DNA of 64,000 nt from Allacma fusca (GCA_947179485.1 OX359250.1:5229661-5293660); one strand, 5' to 3'. Positions 34,801-46,151 are shown, counted from the first letter of the stretch. Translations and numbers: made by a program. Notes: generated by a model from the letters alone, not told the origin.

Positions 34801-37800
34801 AAAATTTCAAATCATTAATGACTCATTAGGTGAATAAAAAAAGGAAGACAATAGCACAGAAAAACTAGGGCAAAGCGTCAATAATCCTTGAAAAGTTTAG
34901 TCTCAAGATCATAATAAAGAATTAAATTTGTGGATTTTTAAATGAATAAAAATTATCAAACGGATTAACAATGGAAAATACATGATTCTGATGATTCTAA
35001 CAACAAGCGCAGCTATAGCAAGACCTGAAACTCACGCTAAACAATTTCTTTCCCACTCTAGACAATCCTGTTTCGATAGACTTCTTCGATTTCTTCAGAA
35101 CATCTTCGGAAACATCAACGAGGTTCACACTGTTCCCGGCTGCAGCACTGACCTGCTCAAAATATTAATAAAGCTCTGATTATTAGCAGTCCCCATGAAC
35201 GCAAGGACACCTTTCGCCATCATCAAATTATGGTATTTAGATAATTATCCGAAAAATAGCCATTCATTATAGACTAGAAATTCCGCTCCCGAATATGTAG
35301 TACAGTTGTTGTTTGAAACAATGCTGTCTAACAACAGTAGATGTCGCATGAACTAGCTCATGCGTGATTTGGATTTAAAACGTTTTTCAAAATTTATTGT
35401 GTGCAAACTATTTATGATAATAAGCGGGAAAAGTTTATCATTAAAATATCAACAGTAGAAAAATGATGCACAGGGTGTTTGGTGTTATCATTCTGCCCCC
35501 CCCCCACCGCCCTGTAGCCCACATACGGAGTAGCTCATAAATTATTTGATTCCCTTAGTTTATAGCAAATTTTTCCAGATTTGATAAAATTTATTTCATT
35601 GACGTCGGTCAATTTCTGCGGTCAGAGTAGTTATGGACGTGATTCATAGTCGGATTGTTTTTGCGAATTTTGAATTCAGCAGTAATTTAGTTCAACACAA
35701 AATGTTTCCTCAAATATTTTTTTACTCGGAATTTTGTCGGAATTTCAGGAAGCCACACACGTCTCTACGTTGAGTTGAGAATGGTGGACATGGTCAGTAC
35801 GAACGGAGAGCTAGGTTGAGATTTCACTTGGGAAGTGACAGTGAGAATAAAGATGCGGAATAAGAGGGATTCCTGATCTTGCCACTTTTCATGAACAGTC
35901 TGGCGTTTACAAAGATATATGGAAATGTTGTGTTTGTAGCAAATGTAATAGGGGTTCATTTGAGTCTAATATCATATGTATGTCAAACATTAGGGCCTCA
36001 GGAACTAAAAATGTGAGGCAGAGCTTATGAATTGTCTTAAAAGTTAAATCACCACTATCCGTACACAAGAATAGGGTAAAAAATTAAGAGATGAGGGTGG
36101 CTTTTCAGGGAAAGGACAGCGGATCATTAGAGAAACTGCTATTTCACATTTCATTTTTACATTTTTATTCTACAGCTTGGGGTTCGAGGGGGTGGTTGTT
36201 TCAGACGACGGAGGTTTGGTAAATTCAACTGGAAAAGAGTGCCGAAGGGGCACCATTCCAGTGACATCTGTTATTTTTCCCCAGATCCCTTACCCCTCCT
36301 CAAAGGGTTATCCTTGCATCGACCCTTAAGTTTGTCTTTATTCTTGTATGCAGAATAGATAAATAGTGGTGGTTGAGTTTTGTTTACGGATAGTGGCAGA
36401 TGGGTTTTGAAGTTGTGTGTACGAATGCGAAATAGTCCTGCGACATTAGGTGAGGTTCGGATTTCACAACATTAGCACTATTGACACAAAGGTTGCACAA
36501 TTAAAAACGCTTGCCCAAAATGCCCTGGCATTTTCAATTTATGGCATTTTGAGCATATTCAGCCTTGGGCAGTCATTTTTGCAAATTAGCTCCAATTTGT
36601 TCGATATGTAGCTTTAGCTTCCTACTAATTTTGCATACTAAATCATAAAGCAGTATCTTGCAAGTTGAAATAGACAACTTAAAAAAATGTATAATCATTT
36701 AGACTCCACGAGCAAACATATTCTTGCAAACATGCAACACAAAAATACTAAATAACTAACAAGAACACCATAGTTTATGTGCTTCAAAATTCATCATCAT
36801 CTAAATGTTTTTGTGCATTGTCACATTTTTTACTCCTTGGATTACACTATTTTACTTGGGCTGATGAAATTCAATATGCAAAGTCGACACATAATTTAGT
36901 ACAAAGCTCCTAGCCTTGACATATTTTATAATCGCTGCTTCTTATGTAATGAGATTGTAAAATCTGAAATTCATCTAGCGAATCCTCATTTTTGGTAGAA
37001 ATTTTTAACTAGTTAAATTTTTAAAATTTGGAACTTACACAGAATGCGCAAATTGTTCTTTCAAAACCCCATGGTCTTATACTATAGGCGTTGAATCTTA
37101 ACAACTTCGTTGCGGTTACAAAAATTAAAAGTACTGGCCATTAGTAATGTAAGAAATTAGGATTGTTGTTTATTTTAGTGAATCAACAATATTTTATAAA
37201 ACTGGATGGCTTTAATGATGTCGTGAAAAACACTCCTATGTATGCTAAGGGACTAATAATGGCCATACCATACCGTATATGTTTCTACCAAAATGCCCAA
37301 AATGCCGGGCATTTTCAGGTGGGCAGGTATAAGTATAAAACCCAGGGCATTTTTATAAGTGCAACCCTGATTGGCATTTTAAAAAATAAAGTCTTCGAGA
37401 AAACCTAAGCAAAAACACAAACCCACATATTTTTTCACCAACCTTCATCATATTAGGTTCGGGTTAGATTTTCGCAGGTCTCATAGATGCGCGTAAATAT
37501 TTGGTAACTAATTTCTAACCATAAACACGATGTGGTTACATACTGTACTTTGATTGTTACCACTTCGGAATGTTTCTTACAACATCACACTCAACTGGGT
37601 AATATTAAACGAAGGGACGGGACATTGAAACCAAGCACTAACCTGAGGGTCGGGACAGGACAAATTTTATTGCACGGGACGTGACAACTTTTTCATGGGA
37701 CGTACGGAGGTACTGGAGAACTGTTTCCCCGAACGGAAATAAAATTGATTGGGATAGGACATATGTATGTTAAACCAAATGGTACAAATTATTGACGGGA

Positions 37801-40113
37801 CAGGACACATTTTTAGCTGAACTGGAAGTGACAACTTTGCCATGGGACAGTACAAATTTTCATGCGACGGACGGGACAAGTTTTTATCTGGACGGGACAA
37901 TTTTAAACGGGATAGGAGGAAACTACCGCTAAGTAATATTCTGGATTAATGTGGTGTCTAATGGTGTAATAAATGTTTCTGTCCCTGGTGACCCGTCCCG
38001 TTACTTCGATAGTTTGTTTTGTCACATCCCTTTCAAAATTGTCCCGTCCGGTTAAAAACTTGTCATGTCCATCCCGTGAACATTTTTACTGTCCCATGGC
38101 AAAGTTGTCACATATCCAGTCCAGTCAAAAAGACGTCCTGTCCCGTGAAGCAGTTCTCCCGTACGTCCCATGAAAAAGTTGTCACGTCCCGACCCTTGAT
38201 GTCATCCTGTCCCTTTTTTTTAGTGCTTGATTTCAATGTCCCGTCCCTAAGTTTAGTATCAACCCAATCAACTGGACCAGGTATTTCCTCGGGTGCTAGC
38301 AACTGAACCTTCCGTATATTGTACCAGGCATAATCTCCAAGCCAAACCTTTATGTAAGGGAAGAAATTATAACCTACCAGGGACCAAATAATCAAGTAAG
38401 GGTCCAAGACTATTTTTATACATACATAAATTCAATTGCAGACAAAATCTGGATTTGAATAGTACTGTAGTGCGAAAGCTTTGACAATTCTTTCAGACAC
38501 GTCACTTAAGGAGTCGCCGTATGGGGGGGTGTCAAAATATAGTACGGTCAGGCCATTATTATATAAATCTGCCAGATCCGGGTCTAGAAAAAGTTCCCTA
38601 ACCTGCGAACCCGGTTAGTCGGGGAAGTGGCCCGTCAAAGTCGGAGATTTTAGATATCGGGGAAGTAGGCAAATTTTTTGAAAGGCTGTTGGGTTCGCCG
38701 GGAAAAATCGACGCAGTCGGAAAATTTCGGAAAATGTGGCTAACGGGGTCGTCGGGAAAACACGATGAAGTCGGTTTTTGTTGGAATTTTCTCTGGCGGG
38801 GTTGCCGGGAAAACTCGACGAAGTCGGACTTTTTTTTGGAATTTACCCTGGTGGGGTCGCAGGGAAAACTCGACGAAGTCGGACTTTTTTTGGAATTTAC
38901 CTTGGTGGGGTCGCAGGGAAAACTCGACGAAGTCGGACTTTTTTTGGAATTTACCTTGGTGGGGTCGCAGGGAAAACTCGACGAAGTCGGACTTTTTTTG
39001 GAATTTACCTTGGTGGGGTCGCAGGGAAAACTCGACGAAGTCGGACTTTTTTTGGAATTTACCCTGGTGGGGTCGCAGGGAAAACTCGACGAAGTCGGAC
39101 TTTTTTTGGAATTTACCCTGGTGGGGTCGCAGGGAAAACTCGACGAAGTCGGACTTTTTTTGGAATTTACCCTGGTGGGGTCGCAGGGAAAACTCGACGA
39201 AGTCGGACTTTTTTTGGAATTTACCCTGGTGGGGTCGCAGGGAAAATTCGACGAAGTCGGAAAAATTTTGAAATTGGTAGTCGGCAAATTTCGTGTTTGA
39301 GTCGGGGAAGTACCAATTATGGTTAGTCGGGTATTTGGAACTTTTTCCAGACCCGCCAGATCCTGACGAGAAAAATACTAGGCTCCCTAATTTTCATTAC
39401 GGGACACCCCAGGTCCCTGTCCGGACACCCAGTGTCAACTGAGGTCTGTCCGGACACCCCAGGGTCAACGGCGTCTGTCCGGACACTCCAAGAGAGCTGG
39501 TGTCTCTTTCGGGACACCCAAGGTCCTTCCGCGGACATCGTGGGAAAGCTGGGGTCGTTCGGGACACTCTGGGTCTGAAATGAGACCCTTGTCCGGACAC
39601 CCTGGAAAAGCTGGGGTCTTTCGGGACACCCGTAGTCAGAAATGAGACCCATGTCCGGCCTCCGGCCGGACATGGGTCTCACTTCTGACGCGCTTCCCAG
39701 GGGGGTCTCGATTTGTTCTGGCAATACAGGGTTTCGGCCTATGCTTACAAACCCAGTTTCGACCTTCAAATAAATCCGAACACTTTAATGTAGATTCCAC
39801 CTAAACATATTTGTAATATTTACATTGCACAAACTTACAACCGTGAATATCAAGTTTCCTATAATTGCTGCTGTTGTTTTGACAAATAATGTAGTACGCA
39901 TACAAAATTCAAGTAAGGTTAAAAAGAAATACTAGAAATATTTCTTTTTAACCTTACTTGAATTTTTTACTTGAACTTTTTAATTGGCTGTTAATTTAAA
40001 AATTGCAAGACCTGAGCTATGCCGGAACCCATGGAGCCTCCTCCAATAACTGTCACATTTCTTATGACACTCAGGTGAGTGGATAAATGACGGGCAATTT
40101 GTGTAGAACTCAT
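31856..40113 (-). CDS. HADH: 3-hydroxyacyl-CoA dehydrogenase, mitochondrial short-chain type
   Basis: Six exons on the minus strand: 40113-40012, 35152-35036, 34792-34634, 33819-33519, 33100-32984, 31977-31856. They join in phase to 918 bases, 305 aa, close to the 314 aa of human HADH. The enzyme oxidises L-3-hydroxyacyl-CoA with NAD+ in fatty-acid beta-oxidation in the mitochondrial matrix. Seen: a basic, Ser/Thr-rich N-terminus of about 19 residues fitting a transit peptide; the NAD-binding loop GGGSMG (G24, G26, G29); NTSS at 137-140; catalytic His160 in GLHFFNPV and Glu172 in KLVEV, 12 apart as in the family; DTPGFIVN; the C-terminal domain with [12 protein letters not shown] and end [10 protein letters not shown]. 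All introns are GT-AG; intron 1 (4.86 kb) has a poor donor (GTCTTG) and is full of repeats. The exon 2 start could be 3 bases earlier (CAG). ATG context is good (G at -3). Confidence 0.95.
36488..37369. mobile_element. hAT-like non-autonomous element, decayed copy (GGCATTTT family)
   Basis: The right end reads GTGCAACCCTG and the left end AAAGGTTGCAC, a terminal inverted repeat with two mismatches in 11. Flanks ATTGACAC (36480-36487) and ATTGGCAT (37370-37377) agree at 6 of 8, fitting an old 8-bp target duplication. Both ends carry GGGCATTTT/AAAATGCCC words like the copy at 43083-44261. There is no transposase. It lies inside HADH intron 1. Confidence 0.65.
37613..38248. mobile_element. Foldback-type inverted repeat built from GGGACGGGACAA units
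   Basis: The left arm (37613 to about 37920) and right arm (about 37980-38248) are inverted copies. Both contain, in mirrored order, AGGGACGGGACATTGAAA, AAGCACTAA, TGACAACTTTTTCATGGGAC, GTACGG, TTTGCCATGGGACAGTA and GGGACAATTTT. The arms consist largely of a short repeating motif GGGAC(A/G)..TTTTT, and the central loop is only about 60 bp. There is no coding capacity. It resembles foldback elements, whose arms are tandem arrays. It lies inside HADH intron 1. Target duplications were not identified. Confidence 0.7.
38573..39364. mobile_element. Inverted-repeat element carrying a 54-bp minisatellite
   Basis: The outer ends are inverted: GGGTCTAGAAAAAGTTCC at 38580-38597 and GGAACTTTTTCCAGACCC near 39338-39355, one mismatch apart, with GATC just outside both. 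Between them is the minisatellite and degenerate GTCGGGGAAGT/GTCGGAAAA repeats. No target duplication was found, so the exact ends are uncertain. It lies inside HADH intron 1. Confidence 0.5.
38826..39258. repeat. 54-bp minisatellite, eight units
   Basis: Units start at 38826, 38881, 38935, 38989, 39043, 39097, 39151 and 39205. The first is 55 bp because of one extra T. They are nearly identical; units 2-4 read ACCTTGG where units 1 and 5-8 read ACCCTGG, a block pattern typical of local amplification. Because 54 is a multiple of 3, open frames run through both strands (for example an 18-residue repeat on the minus strand at 38598-39287). These are most likely by-products, not genes. Confidence 0.95.
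39395..39740. repeat. GGGACACCC/GTCCGGACACC repeat block with a long hairpin
   Basis: Short degenerate units containing CGGGACACC or TCCGGACACC recur every 30-60 bp. At 39635-39660 and 39664-39689 two 26-bp arms are inverted copies with one mismatch and a 3-nt loop (TCC). Frames through it are repeat products. It is part of HADH intron 1. Confidence 0.7.
39904..39966. repeat. Perfect 27-bp inverted repeat
   Basis: Arms 39904-39930 and 39940-39966 are exact reverse complements around a 9-nt loop. It lies 46 bases from the exon 1 donor of HADH and would form a strong hairpin in the pre-mRNA near that splice site. Confidence 0.9.
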
Positions 40114-40234
40114 TTCGCTTGTATTTCTTGACAAATCTCGTTTGTATTGTAGTTTATATTATTAAATTACTAATAATAAATTATCCGATTTGTATTCTTT
40201 CTTCCACCTTTGGACCTTTGACTTGCTTTATAAG

Positions 40235-40469
40235 TTTGAATTCGTGCCTGACAACAAGTATCGATGATATTAAGCAACAAGTTTATCTCATGCTCCCTTC
40301 TGACACACTAGCAAAAAGGCCCCGTATTGCGGGAACATGGACAAACTGTAATGTAAGTACTTATAAAAATGAACCAAAATAATACATCAGTGATTAATTA
40401 GTTCCAAGGTGTGACGACAACCTGTCCCGAAGATGTGTCTGAAGTCTTTTTTCTTAGTGGAGCTTATAG
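40235..40469 (+). pseudogene. Possible exon pair of an unrecognised or broken gene, divergent from HADH
   Basis: After a pyrimidine tract and AAG, the segment 40235-40352 encodes a protein-like stretch ending TWTNCN before a strong donor GTAAGT. A second segment 40402-40469, after TTAG, continues in phase with VTTTCPEDVSEVFF and ends at GTAGCT. The start of the first segment reads KFEFVPDNKY in one frame and DDIKQQVYLMLPS in another, as if one extra C broke the frame. No start codon, further exons or family could be found. It begins about 120 bases upstream of the HADH ATG on the opposite strand. A chance pairing is possible. Confidence 0.3.
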
Positions 40470-42159
40470 GTAGCTCTCCTGTCAAAATTTGCTATAGCGG
40501 ATTTCCTCATAACAAAATTAACAATGACTCTCATCAACCAGTAGAGCCTCTTAAGAGCATTTCCCATGGAACCTTAAAGAGCATTCCTTCTCTTGCCAAC
40601 CCCCTCTGTTGTTTATCGTTCTCTTTCCGAAGTCATCGACGACTGCTTTGCTCAATTCTCATTTTGCTAATTCTTTGTTTTTGTAATTTATTGTTCTAAT
40701 TTTTTTATCCTTTATTTTGGTAGTTTCTCATTTGAGTAATTCGTCTCCTCACTAAGTACTGATAATACATTTGACTAATAATTGATTTGACTGCTACTTC
40801 CTCCTCTTGCTCTACTTCCTCGTCTTCTTGATAACTGATTTGGTTACTTCCTCGTCTTGCTAATTCATAAAGCTGCTTCCTTGTTTTAATTTATTTTCTT
40901 ATTTTGGTTCTCAATTCTTAGCGGGAGGTCGGGACACCTCTGTGATTTTAGGGAGGTCGAGGGGGGGGGGTCAATAATTTGAGGGTGGGGGAGGTAGGGG
41001 GTCGACAGATCAAGCGAAACGGGTATATCTCACTGGTCAGTCGCTCAACTCGCTCAATAGGAGAGATTTTTTTCACTGATACCACAATAGTATATATGCC
41101 TTACGACACAGTACATATAATGATGTCAAACATTTTTTGCTGCAGACAAATATTTGTTTCAAATTTGGATATAAATATATTAATTATGCAAGTGATGAAA
41201 TGCTATCCTATAAGATCCACGAATTGTGGCAATAACAACATCAATTAGTCCAGTTTTTAATTCTTATTTGATAAGACAGTTTTGTTACATTTGTGAACAT
41301 TGTCTTTTAGTGGCTATTCGTCATGGGTAAATTTAGTTGGTAGAACATTTTTCTTAGATTTGGGAACCCCGTAAACTCCCAGTTAGCCCAACTATGCTAC
41401 GCAGAAAATGCAAGACCTACGAAATGCCTGGGTCAGCGGCTGAGACTACAAGGGGGGGGGGGGAACTAAGACTGTGTGTGAGATGATGAGTGAATAATGT
41501 TTGACTCTAGCCAAATAAATACCACGGAGAAAAAAATATGTTTGCTCGAACTCGGCGAGTGATTTCTTATTTTCAACAAGAACAAATGAACAAGGAACTT
41601 AAATACTTCGTTGAATTAGCATTGACGCAAATACAAATGAGGTGACATTACAGCACAAAGGAGCCATTCCAGAAAGGTGGGGTGAACATGCCTGACAAGA
41701 GGTTAGTTTAAGGTGAAATTATAAACGCCAGTTTATATCATTTATCTGCTCAATAAAAGCAATACAAATGGGACTCCAAAAATTGCCAACACAAAAATAC
41801 ATGCAAAAATCCAAGATGCTCACAACTCACAACCGAACAACTAGAATCTTGAGTTTTGGAGTCCACGCGTCAGCCTTATGTTGTAATGATTTGAATAGTT
41901 TGGTAAATACACTCGAATTTTGAGCTTTTGACTGAACATTCGAATTTTTGTTTTTAACTGAATTGACAAAGTTGAATTTGAAGAAGATTCCTTGAGATTT
42001 CGAAAGTGAATTCACGGCCTTAGTTATCCAGTTCAGATTGAAATCTTCAATAAAAATTGAATGTGCACTCCAATACTCCGTACTTGAGTGTTCACTTCAA
42101 AATTTGAATGAGCGTTCACTCGAAAAGTCAAGACATTATTGAGGTCAAACGGACGACCT
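40470..42159. other. Non-coding spacer
   Basis: G-rich runs occur near 40957-41000 and 41451-41463. No exon or delimited element is supported. Confidence 0.45.
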
Positions 42160-43000
42160 TATATTTTTTCAAAATCAACCGGCTTCAGGCTTCTTACTTT
42201 TTACCCATTCTAAAAATTTTGAATTACCTGGTATCATTGGTTCGGTAGTTACCCCCCAGACAACCATACCATCGCATCAGACAAGCAAACAAGCATATAC
42301 CATGACATCCGCAATAGCAACTTTCAGCTTCGCCCCTCAAAATCTTCTGTGATGAGCACTAACAGTAAGTTCCCTAAGGAGCGAATCACCTAGTATGTGT
42401 AACGATGCGCACAGTACAACAGGAATATCTAGTAACTAATACCATAAAACTGTTATATGCATACCAGTGAGCGCCATTGCCCAAAAAAACATTTATGTAT
42501 ATACCTGTGCGTAATAAAAACGTCTGCATGGAAAACTTGTTTACTTGACGTGCATACCAATGTTTCCTGCGCACTGGATATTTGTTGATTTAGATTTTAA
42601 AAATTATTCCACAAAATAATAATCATATTCAGTATGCATACATCAAGTTTTGAAAAACGTTTGCAATCGAAATTAAATCGCGCCTAAGCGGGTCCAAGTT
42701 TAACGAATTTAATTTTACAAATTTAGTGTAAACAGCAAATCCAAGAATAGAATCTACAAGTTTTATCTCCCAGTTGTTTATGTACGTACATACGCAGTTG
42801 CACGTATTTTTACGGGACATAATTTATTTTCCTTAGTTCAAAAGGACAACCCCATCTTCTTCAAAATCAATAGGCTTCTTACTATGTATACTTGGTCTAC
42901 CAGCTGAATGGCCTGGTATCATATTCGTACAGCAAAGGACAGACAACCAGACACCATGACATCTTTAATAGAGACTTTCAGCTTCGTTTCCAACTTTCGA
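42160..43000. repeat. Two copies of a dispersed repeat (CATGACATC...TTTCAGCTTCG)
   Basis: Segments 42160-42345 and 42840-43000 share, in order, TTCAAAATCAA, GGCTTC, TTACT, CTGGTATCAT, AGACAACCA, ACCATGACATC, AATAG and CTTTCAGCTTCG. A weaker copy lies at 5741-5820. No inverted ends were seen. It is probably the remnant of an interspersed element of unknown class. Confidence 0.5.
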
Positions 43001-43082
43001 ATCTAAAACCGTTCCCCAATCCGTAACCTCAGCGATGACTCCAATTGAGACGGGAAAAATCGCACGCTTTTAGACGTATACC

Positions 43083-44261
43083 CAGGGTTGGCCAATTGAA
43101 AATGCCATGGCATTTTGGGCATTTTGCCTGCCGAAAATGCCCGGGCATTTTGGGCATTTTCAATTCATGGCATTTTCGGCATCTATGGCATTTTCGGCAT
43201 TTTTGGCATAATCCGCGTAGGGCAGGCATTTTGGGCATATTCAATCATTTCTTGGGATACTTCTGCCTGGACTCTTTCTATTATTTTTTCAGCGAGGTAA
43301 ATTTCGATACATTTTTTGTTTGAATCAATGCAAATATCTTTATAAATGCATAGCTGAAATTTCATTATTGTAGCGTGTCGCGTGTCTTGATTCACTATAC
43401 TAAAATTTGTATTATCATTATTTTAAATCTCATTCCATTTTGTTAATTTTCATTTGAGATTTAATCAGGATACCTCGAATCAATGACAATATTCAGCTTC
43501 ATTGGTCAGACATCGGTGAAAATAAAATGTTTTGTAATTACTTTCATAACAAGCAGTTGGATTATACCATGAAGTGGCGTGCTCGCACACAAGATTAAAA
43601 GCCCAAGTGGAGGTAAAACGGGAATTATCCAAATTTATTACCAAAACGTGTATTGCTCTGGACATCGATGTGACCAAAGAAATCGATTTAAGCTCACAAG
43701 AATCAGCGTTGGTGAAATAATTCTCAACAAAGCCAGAACCGAGTTCATCAAAACAAATTAGACATGATTATCATGTGTATAAAATATCACTGCATTCCCT
43801 GAATTGGAAAAAAATATTTTAGATGACTAAAATAATTTTAGTCATCTAAAATATTTTATTAGTAAAACTATAATTATTATAGTTTTACTTTTCACGAGTT
43901 CGAAGCTGAGTTGATGTTGAGGATATTGTTGAATTAGATTAACAATGCACAGCGGAAGAAACGATGTAGGAATACTAATAGTTTACAAATTGCGAAGCTT
44001 TAGATTAATTCATTCTGTAAAATGTATATTTTTAAATGAAGTTTGACATTTAAAACAATCTGGTCTCTAAAAAAGAGCGGTAAATAATGATTATTTACAA
44101 AAAAAATCGAAAATGCCCAAAATGCCTGCCGAAAATGCCCAAAATGCCGGGCATTTTGAACGTAGGGCATTTTCGGCATTTTCAGGGCATTTTTGGCATT
44201 TTCAGGGCATTTTCAAGCGGGCAGGCATAAAACCGAGGGCATTTTCATTTGGCCAACCCTG
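43083..44261. mobile_element. hAT-like non-autonomous element with exact 8-bp target duplication
   Basis: 1179 bp. Ends are CAGGGTTGGCCAA...TTGGCCAACCCTG, and CGTATACC occurs at 43075-43082 and again at 44262-44269, a perfect 8-bp target duplication as made by hAT transposases. Inside each end is an array of TTTTGGGCATTTT/TTTCGGCATTTT words in opposite orientation, likely transposase or accessory binding sites. The middle holds no transposase; a decayed frame on the minus strand near 43480-43760 is shared with the copy at 55426-58768. Two perfect hairpins lie at 43811-43857 and 43861-43889. Confidence 0.9.
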
Positions 44262-44269
44262 CGTATACC

Positions 44270-45912
44270 AGCACTTTGTACTATAGATGATTTCCGTATT
44301 CAGAGTTGCTGCTTCGGTTACTATATGAACGGCTTAAGCCTTTAAAAGTAGTAAATAATAAATAAACTGGGGTTGATTCTCCGATTTATCCCTTTCGGTC
44401 TGACACTTTCCTACACCTCCTTTATTTCCTTTCTATTTCAAACTGGAGAGCCCGTCTCCAAATAGCTTAATAGTGTGAGGTGAGACGAATCCATTCCATA
44501 CTCACATAATCGCTACGCGATGATCTGTTCCGTCAGTCTCAGTCAGGGGCGGCTCGCGAAGGTATGTATTTCTTTACAAATATTTTTTTAGTATGAGATT
44601 TTCAATAAAATTGAGTCTAAATTATTTCGTAAAATAATTATTATATATTACGAATGTATTGAGTACATACCGCTCAATCATATCAAAATCATAAGAAGAC
44701 GCGTCCGTCCCCACAAAATTCCTTCCGACTAAAAAGATCTACGAACGGAATATCCTCAGCGGAACAATAATGTTTTGTGAAAATCCAAATAACTAGTACA
44801 CTTAGCCAGCCTTCACTCCTCAAACCAACAATATTTCTACGTGATTCGTGTGAGTTCTGGAAGAGAACTGGGACCACCTCCCCGACCCTCCCGGTCGTAC
44901 ATAGTTTCGCCCGGAATTAAACGACGGAAATATCCTGATACGTGAGTGAGACACGATAGTATAAGGTGTTTCTGGTTTCTGAGGCACACATACATACACG
45001 CAGACACATACAGCAGATACATACATGCACATACATACATGCACATACATATACATGCTGTCAAATTAAGGCATACATACGTACACAACATATACTATAG
45101 CTACAGTATATATACGTGGAGGCAGATGTGCATATATTAGGTTTTTACTGCTAAAAAAAGGGTTCGTTCAAATACAAAAACCCCTTTAGGACTTTAAATG
45201 TCCACTATTCCTAAACCCACTAATGTCACATACTGTGTCATGTCATACGCCCCTCCCCATGACCTCACCTTACTCTTGTACATAATTAACCTCGGTCATT
45301 CATTTACGAACATCTCACGTAAATTTTCTAAGAAGAATATAACTCTGATATGTATGAAGGTAGGAGGATATGGTCGGAAGTTCTATAGTGTAAATTCCCT
45401 ACGAATATATGACAGAGGGTTTTATGTTAGGGAATGGTGAGAGGGGTGGGAGGGGGGGGTGTAGTAGTTTAAGAAATGGATGCAAGGGATTGGATGCGTA
45501 AGGAAAGAGACGTCCGCTTCTGTGGCCTCATTGACATATGTAGAGAATGGAATAAAAAGACGATGGGTCCAGAGATTCAAACTGGGTCTATCTATGCCTT
45601 GGGAGGGTATGAGAATGCTGAGGGGAGTGTGTTTTAGATGATATGGGTCTGGAGGTTGTATTTGAAGGGACCCTAGAGGAGAGTGAGAGTGCGGGAACTA
45701 GACAGGCATAGAGGAGCTATATACAGAGTGGCAGAGAGGAAGAGAGTGGCCAGAGGCCAGAGAGTGGGGACAGTTCAAGAGAATTGATATTTGTGGAGAG
45801 TGTGAGTTGTGATTGGGAGTGTAGATGTAGAGTGTAGTAGTAAGTAGTGAGTGAGTGAGTGTGTGTAGAGTAGAGGCTAGAGGCAAAAAAGACTCAAGAC
45901 TCCAAAGAGGCA
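44270..45912. other. Non-coding region upstream of the Rab8-type gene
   Basis: It contains ACATAC-type microsatellite stretches near 44985-45060 and a purine-rich GAGAG-type stretch from 45640 on. A motif CAGGGGCGGCTCG near 44545 looks like a hAT end, but no partner was found. No exon is supported. Confidence 0.45.
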
Positions 45913-45921
45913 GGAGAGAGA

Positions 45922-45966
<45 letters not shown>
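45913..45966. repeat. (GA)n tract upstream of the Rab8-type gene
   Basis: The GA repeat lies about 185 bases before the start codon. GA tracts near arthropod promoters can bind GAGA-type factors; whether this one does is unknown, since similar tracts occur elsewhere in the window. A pyrimidine tract and AG at 46122-46130 suggest a 5'-UTR intron acceptor, so the true promoter may be farther upstream. Confidence 0.7.
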
Positions 45967-46151
45967 TTCAAGTGTTGGCGCTTGACAAACAAACGGAACC
46001 ATTGTGACATGTAGGCTATATAGGATACAAGATACAACTACTACTGGATTTTTACTCTGTAGAAGTATTTATAAGTAGGACTAGTTACTAGTTATTGGAG
46101 CGAGTTTAAGTAAAATAATTTGCATTTTTTAGGAATCTATAGATAATTACG

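Noticed and set aside
38826..39258. CRISPR-like array
   Set aside because: Units abut without unique spacers, and the genome is eukaryotic.
38598..39326. Repeat proteins of 168-229 residues on either strand
   Set aside because: All are readings of the 54-bp minisatellite, whose period is divisible by three; no start context, exon or known family supports them.
43480..43760. Minus-strand frame in the hAT-like element as a transposase remnant
   Set aside because: It continues for about 95 codons but shows none of the hAT transposase motifs I know; kept only as shared internal sequence.
44545..44563. CAGGGGCGGCTCG as a hAT end
   Set aside because: No inverted partner or octamer duplication was found within several kb.
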